This document shows, in pieces, positions 58,712 through 64,000 of a stretch of 64,000 nt of DNA. Below the pieces are notes generated by a model that worked only from the letters and a program-made list of their open reading frames with translations, searched no databases and had not been told where the DNA came from. This DNA comes from Nymphaea colorata (lineage: Eukaryota; Streptophyta; Magnoliopsida; Nymphaeales; Nymphaeaceae): contig NC_045144.1 of NCBI RefSeq assembly GCF_008831285.2, positions 16,355,858 to 16,419,857 of the forward strand, written 5' to 3'. Numbering within the stretch: position 1 is the stretch's first letter; each line of letters begins with the position of its first letter. Position numbers and translations under genes: made by a program.

Positions 58712-59083
58712 CTCCAATGCAATTATCCGGTACATTGGCCCTCACACCCAATTCTCTCCCCATGACCATTCTGGCTTTCGAGCAGCAAGAGGGAACAAGG
58801 CTTTGATTCGGTTGGCGGCAGAGGGAGCGGGGTAAAGAACAGGGGAGGAACCGCTTGACTCGGTTCCCGTTTGGGTGCTGCGGTCTCCAAGAGAATCCCA
58901 AGGAATACAGTAAAAAATGCTCTTCGGCGAGTCGGAAAACGGCTTCCCTTCCACTTTCTGGCTCTTCAATTTATTTTTCAATTTATTTACAAAGGGGTGT
59001 TGCAGCAGCTGCTCTGCCGTCGACCTCTCCGACGGATTCCGGCAGAAACACCTCCCGAGGAAATCCTGTCCTTCCTCCGACAG
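58712..59083 (-). pseudogene. MAPKKK-like kinase fragment 3 (C-terminal third, inverted)
   Basis: On the minus strand from 59,083: LSEEGQDFLGRCFCRNPSER, TAEQLLQHP, then a 15-bp repeat adding KNKLK, then VEGKPFSDSPKSI, WDSLGDRSTQTGTES, RKPEWSWGENWV and a TGA. The catalytic domain is missing. The fragment points opposite to the spacer that normally precedes the kinase, so an inversion is needed to explain it. Confidence 0.88.
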
Positions 59084-59089
59084 TAAGCA

Positions 59090-59720
59090 AATGACTAAGG
59101 AGCACTACTATATGAATAGACAAATTGTTGGACACCACCAATAACACTATTATATGAATAGACCAAGTAGTGTTTACATCAATTCATTCAGCTGTTGTCT
59201 ACACGGCCAAATAGGTAAGGAGGACTACTATATGAATAGACGAATTGTTGGACACCACCAATAGCACTACTATATGAATAGACTAAGTAATGTTTACATC
59301 AATTCATTCAGCTTCATTGCAGTCGCCTACATGGCTAAATAAGTAAGGAGCACAATTATATGAATAGACGAATTGTTGGACACCACCAATAACACTACTA
59401 TATGAATAGACCAAGTAGTTTTTACATCAATTCATTCAGTTTCATTGCTCTATTAATATAGTAGTGTTATTGGTGGTGTCCAACAATTCTTCTATTCATA
59501 TAGTAGTGCTCCTTACTTAGTTGGCCATGTAGGCAACTCTGAATGAATTGATGTAAACACTACTTGGTCTATTCATATAGTAGTGTTATTGGTGGTGTCC
59601 AACAATTCATCTATTCATATAGTAGTGAATGAATTGATGAAAACACTACTTGGCCTATTCATATAGTAGTGTTTTTGGTGGTGTCCAACAATTTGTCTAT
59701 TCATATAGTAGTGCTCTTTA
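59090..59720. repeat. Palindromic tandem array (about 3 forward + 3 inverted units of ~120 bp)
   Basis: Forward units start near 59,094, 59,215 and 59,342 (AAGGAGCACTACTATATGAA, then AATTGTTGGACACCACCAAT, then TTTACATCAATTCATTCAG). After a centre at about 59,450 the same units run reversed (ATTGGTGGTGTCCAACAATT, TATTCATATAGTAGTGCTCC). Single diverged units occur upstream of dirigent genes A (about 27,510) and B (about 53,615). Confidence 0.9.
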
Positions 59721-60202
59721 GTTATTTGCTTACTGTCCTTTAATAACTTTATTATGTACAAGATTTATTTTTAAACGAGTGTTCTTTAGCTAAAAATCTC
59801 TAGTGACACCCTTCCCACCACCCACCGTTGTTTGTGTTTGGCGAACACATGTGCCGAACCCCTGCATGCCAAGATGATCCCTTGCCTACCAACAAAACAT
59901 GTGCACTAATGAACAAGAAAGGGGTCCACCTAATTTTATAGATATGATTTTAAAAGTGAGAAATTTTATTTAAGATAATCTTTTTTCTGCTTTACTAATA
60001 TTTTTAATAATTGAAATGAACACCTCATGAAAATAGAAAAAAAATGAACAAAATAACAACTTGAACTAAAACATGATTTACATAAAATTAATGTTTATAG
60101 ACATACTAAGAGGTTCACATTTTGTTTAAGATGTTTTCAAACGCAAATTTAGGGGCTCTAATTTTCCTCACTTACCCAAATAATATGGTATTTACCCATT
60201 TC

Positions 60203-60204
<2 letters not shown>
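59721..60204. other. Dirigent-side spacer, copy 3
   Basis: Copy of 27,545-28,220 and 53,650-54,038 (GAACCCCTGCATGCCA, AAGAGGTTCACATTTTG). No gene. Confidence 0.65.

Positions 60205-60270
<66 letters not shown>
60205..60270. repeat. (TA)n tract in the promoter of dirigent copy C
   Basis: About 65 bp of TA, 303 bp upstream of the ATG of copy C. Confidence 0.95.
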
Positions 60271-60272
<2 letters not shown>

Positions 60273-60572
60273 AATTAATATATTAAAATACGCTATATCA
60301 CTGATATACCCACCGATAGCACATTGCATGAGAAAAAACAAACAGATGAGGACCATTGTAGAAGATAAGAATGATCTTCAATTTATATATTGCCCACAGA
60401 AGCGAACTATTTTGGCAAGAATCCCAAACAAATAAATTTTGATGAATGTTCCGACCTAGACGGCACCAACTACAGTTCTAAGATGCTTATATTATAAATA
60501 CTCGATTTAGTACCCAAAGCCTCTACAACACAACCAAAAGGTCAGAACTTCTCAGTCTTTGACACAAAGATC

Positions 60573-61100
60573 ATGGCGGCTTCTTTCAGGGGAACAAAGG
60601 CTACCGTGATGGCCATCCTGCCCCTCCTGATGATGTTGAGTTCCAGCAGCTATGTCTCAGATGAAGAAATGCCAGAGACCAACATCGTCTGTTACATGCA
60701 CGATCTGTTGACCAGCAAAAATGTGACCGTGGTTCCGATGACTGTGGCGGCCAATTCGATGGGGTTCGGCACAATTGTAGCCATTGATGATGCAGTGACG
60801 AAATGTCCTAACCGGCGATCTGCCGTCGTGGACATCTACATAGCGTCTGCGTTGGACAGTTCCGACTTCCACCTCGGGTTCTACGACCTCACTGAGGGAA
60901 AGCACAAGGGGAGCATACTGGAGATTCAGGGAGCTGACCGCTACTTGTAGCAGAAAAGGGAGGTGTCCGTGGCGCCGGGAATGGGTGAGTTCCGGTATGC
61001 TAGAGGCTACGCCGTATTAGAGACGGTTGAGGTCGACCCGTCATTAAATGCTGTTATAAAGTTCAGTGCCACCATCTGCTACCCTGTTGCATATTCCTGA
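60573..61100 (+). pseudogene. Dirigent pseudogene C (single nonsense codon)
   Basis: The frame is open from MAASFRGTK to ADRYL, where TAG at 60,948 replaces a Gln codon. Beyond it the same frame continues cleanly through GEFRYARGYAVLETV to TGA at 61,098. An in-frame 12-bp deletion removes the conserved GRAQ stretch (AVVDIYIAS). VFSVVF is changed to GFYDL, and TGKN to TSKN. The TATA box (60,493-60,500) and promoter are intact, so it may still be transcribed. Confidence 0.9.
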
Positions 61101-61309
61101 AAGGGTTTCGATCTTGGATGCAAGAACAGGGTTGTTTGCAAGTATCACTATAAACATATCTTTGCAAGTATCACTATAAACATATCTGCTACTGTCCTTT
61201 GGATGTAAAATTGGAGTGGGTCAGGTGAAGGTGAATGTAAACTCTAGTATCAATATGCATATTTACTTTTATGTCCAAACATTATATGTTCATGTGCATG
61301 AAATAACAT

Positions 61310-61445
61310 ATATGTATGAGATAAGAAACTGATAAGATAACAAATAAATATGAGATAATGACAAATGTATAAAATAACACTAAACATAAATGTGAGATAA
61401 TGTTTATGAGATAATAAAATATTTATAAAATAAAGAGATAACCTA
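61310..61445. repeat. ATGAGATAA repeat array, short
   Basis: Related to 29,390-29,650, downstream of dirigent copy C. Confidence 0.6.
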
Positions 61446-62158
61446 TAAGCGAGACAAAAAAAAAACGAGGATGTTATATTACCGTTTAGAGGTATACCTT
61501 GGTCATAATGACAGGTATATACAGACTAACAAGTTGTATTGTTATCGAATCTTCAAATCTCTTTTTTACATTTTCTTTTTATTCCTTGTCAACACGCTCT
61601 TAAAATTGCATCTATAAGATTGAAACGAAGAAAAAAAAAACGAAAGGCTTGGTTTTTGTGCCGGACCTAAGTGGCATATAACAACGGTGAATTTTCAAAA
61701 TCAATGGACAACATTGACAATAACTTAATGATTCTGTCTCCATCGGTTCCCGCGCATCTTAATTGATGGACTCCAATCAAATGGTACTTTTTTATTTTCA
61801 ATTAATTGATAAGTGAGGGCCAGGTTTTGGAATTACTGGTAACTGAACAAGTTGGACGATAAACTGCTCATATGTCTTATCATCAAAATTATTTTTTTAG
61901 TTTGAATATAGTTTTGACTCCACCATTCGCTTTGCGAGGTGCTCGTGAAGGGATTGCACAAAACACTCATTTTTTAATTAAAATAACTAACAGCACTTAT
62001 AACGTACATCGACTTTTGTAACATGACAAAATTGGTATGGAAATATTTATGTTAAATTAGTGTTCGTAAATATATTCTTGTGTTTATATTTTTTAACAAA
62101 TATTTAAGAAGCTTAACTGTGTACTGTATACTTCAGTTTTCTTATATCTCTTTCTTTT

Positions 62159-62221
<63 letters not shown>

Positions 62222-63534
62222 TCCATCCTCGTTCTTTGTCTCAACTTTTTCTTTCGACCCTCCTTGCAATCAATCAAGAGGGTTGTCTGGCTGATCATAA
62301 GGTACAAAGCCCCAGAAAAAAACATGGTAGATAATGATTTTTGTTGAATTCATGCCGGTAAATATGTCCATCTGTAATTAATTACTGCAAGTTATACTTC
62401 CAATCAAATTAATTCAATGAAAAAGTTTGATTTTTTTTCACCATCAATTTTTTTTGTGCAATTTAAGCCATTTATTTCTTACTTTATATAAAAATAGACC
62501 CGATTCTATAATAGTTGATATCACATTTCTCCTTCCTCAATAAAGGATTCTAACATGTTTAGAGTGTCAAATTCAAACAAAATCTGGTAACAGTCTTTCT
62601 TGTATGCGGACTAAATGACACACAGCGGTAATCAAATTCAAATTTTACTTAAGCCTAGACATCAGGCTGCGCCAGCTTGATAAGAGTTGGGCTCTCGCCA
62701 GGTCACAACTGGAAACCTTAAGCTTCGGTCGGTTTAACCCAGTTAAAACAAAAATTATTTTTAAAATATAAAATTTTAATATATATATTATTAAAATAAA
62801 AAATAATATTAAAAAATATCGAGCGGAATTGAACCTCCTCCCCACCAATACTGGTTTTTCTTGGCCCAACGAAGAAGGGGTACCAAACTCGATGCCCACC
62901 CTGACTTTACATTGGTTATGGTGATCGAGGCAAACTAACAGAATGTTTAGATCCTCCTTCTAAGCAAGTGGGTCGGTCTCAAGTCATCTATGTCAGTTCA
63001 CGATCTAATATAATTTATGTTTCTTCATAGTGATTCCACTATTTCTGATGATGCTTGGAAATAAAGAGCACTTTGAGACGTCGAAAATAGCGCGAAGGAG
63101 CGGGACTTCAGCCTCCGCTCAGATGATAGGATTAGCTTTCTGCTGGAAGTTGCACTGTAAGTAAGTTAATCAAAGAGGTTGCGAAGGGTGGAGATGAAAG
63201 ATAATGGGGAGCTGCCATTGTTTCCTTGTGTTCTACTTGTTGACAGAGATGATACAAGTAAGCTATTGACAACTTGGTTATCAGCGGATCCGAGTCACAG
63301 ACGTATTGACAACTATGCAGTAAACAGCAAACTATTGACAGGAAGACTGAACGAACGTGTCCTCCCTAGCGCAGTCAAGAACAAAGAGCAGGTTGATAAG
63401 ATAAACGCCAAATCGTCGCTTCTATCGTCGACTTCATGAATCACGAGACGCTTGAATGCCAATCAAAAATGTTCTGAGCCCGTTTCTATAATATGCTGAC
63501 AGTGTGAGCGTGTATCTGTAATTTTTTTGCAGAA
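61446..63534. other. Intergenic, no gene supported
   Basis: AT-rich, with a (TA)n tract at about 62,162-62,217. About 62,640-62,910 (CCAACGAAGAAGGGG, CCTCCCCACCAATACTGG) looks like decayed transposable-element sequence. A plus-strand frame at 63,179-63,439 has no recognised family. Confidence 0.5.
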
Positions 63535-63543
63535 AAACCCTAA
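63535..63543 (+). promoter_or_regulatory. Telo-box in the promoter of the last gene
   Basis: AAACCCTAA, 53 bp before the ATG. This motif is frequent near the start of plant genes for translation and organelle biogenesis. A TATAAT-like stretch lies near 63,487. Confidence 0.5.
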
Positions 63544-63595
63544 CCCCTTTGGCAAGAGGAGAGAGAGAGTGGGGGAGAGGGGGACGGGGAGAGAG

Positions 63596-64000
63596 ATGTG
63601 GAGGTTGTCGGCGAGGGATCTGTTGCGGAGGGCTTCAATCAGGAGGAAATGGGCTGCAGAGGTAATCACCATCCGACCAACACTCATTTCAACTTCTTTT
63701 CCATCGCTTGATCCCTTGAGAGACGCTACCCAGTCTAATCCCTTTGTACCAAGTCATCGGTTTCTCTCTCTAGAAAGCCAACGCATCGAATCAGTTGCAT
63801 CCGGAGATGCAAGTTCCCCTGTCGGTGGTGATCACAGAGGTCCAAGCTGTCACTCGGAAGAATCACGCTTTACAGATACCGCTGTTAGCAATTCCGTCAA
63901 TATCGACGATGAGGAAGAAGGGAGAAATGATGGGGGTGGCCGAAAAAGTAGCTTGTTATTTGACGAAGGCGCCAGGGAAAGGTTGCCCGAGGAAAACCCA
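63596..64000 (+). CDS. 5' end of a probable organelle-targeted protein (open at window end)
   Basis: From ATG 63,596 the frame is open for 135 codons to the last base. The N-terminus MWRLSARDLLRRASIRRKW is basic, amphipathic and free of acidic residues except one Asp, typical of a mitochondrial presequence. After residue 60 the sequence is Ser/Gly/Asp/Glu-rich (DDEEEGRNDGGG), like the linker ahead of the repeats in some plant pentatricopeptide-repeat proteins that begin with MW. The family is therefore only a guess. A donor-like AGAGGTAATC at 63,660 and an acceptor-like CTCTCTCTAG at about 63,772 could instead splice the frame, so the gene may have an early intron. A telo-box and GA-rich leader precede the ATG. 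Confidence 0.6.
   Translation, partial: MWRLSARDLLRRASIRRKWAAEVITIRPTLISTSFPSLDPLRDATQSNPFVPSHRFLSLESQRIESVASGDASSPVGGDHRGPSCHSEESRFTDTAVSNSVNIDDEEEGRNDGGGRKSSLLFDEGARERLPEENP

Noticed and set aside
59090..59720. CRISPR-like array
   Set aside because: Units are about 120 bp, contiguous and inverted at a centre, without short repeats and unique spacers; the sequence is plant nuclear DNA.

Overview
This is a piece of plant nuclear DNA, almost certainly from a flowering plant. The genes have long GT..AG introns, and the background is AT-rich with many (TA)n, (CT)n and (GT)n microsatellites. There is a degenerate copia-type LTR retrotransposon primed by initiator-Met tRNA, a plant L1-type LINE, and TTTAGGG-type repeats. 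The recognisable proteins are plant families: dirigent, MAPKKK17/18-like kinase, SWAP/SURP splicing factor with a DRY_EERY N-terminus, and organellar dienelactone hydrolase. I cannot fix the species.

Layout. Positions 1-108 hold the probable last exon of a plus-strand gene. From 109 to 11,475 is mostly intergenic DNA with several recent tandem duplications and GGGGCGGAGCC-type repeats; one small intronless gene lies at 6,073-6,510. A four-exon SWAP/SURP splicing-factor gene occupies 16,959-11,476 on the minus strand. A five-exon dienelactone hydrolase gene occupies 24,842-18,507 on the minus strand. From about 26 kb to 61 kb is a rearranged cluster built from repeated blocks: a roughly 3 kb AT-rich spacer, an intronless MAPKKK-like kinase, and an intronless dirigent gene. 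Only one dirigent gene (28,624-29,166) and one kinase gene (44,887-46,062) look intact. The other three dirigent copies and three kinase copies are broken by frameshifts, nonsense codons, truncation or insertion. A copia-like element (34,171-40,287) sits inside one dirigent pseudogene with a perfect 5-bp target duplication. A long LINE (about 47,178-53,050, minus strand) sits in a GA microsatellite of an inverted spacer copy. A promoter-less copy of the 5' half of the hydrolase gene lies at 40,627-42,640. The window ends with the open 5' end of a plus-strand gene at 63,596.

How the parts relate. The splicing factor and the hydrolase are ordinary housekeeping-type genes. The dirigent/kinase region is an accessory cluster that duplicated as a block and has been decaying. 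Three features could make regulatory RNA: a foldback over the start of a kinase pseudogene, an inverted repeat just upstream of the intact kinase, and a kinase pseudogene that runs head-on into an antisense dirigent fragment. These are the best candidates for something undescribed here, with the candidate frame-breaking exon in the splicing-factor gene and a RanBP2-type zinc finger in the LINE ORF1. Exon boundaries, repeat ends and identities were read by eye without alignment tools.
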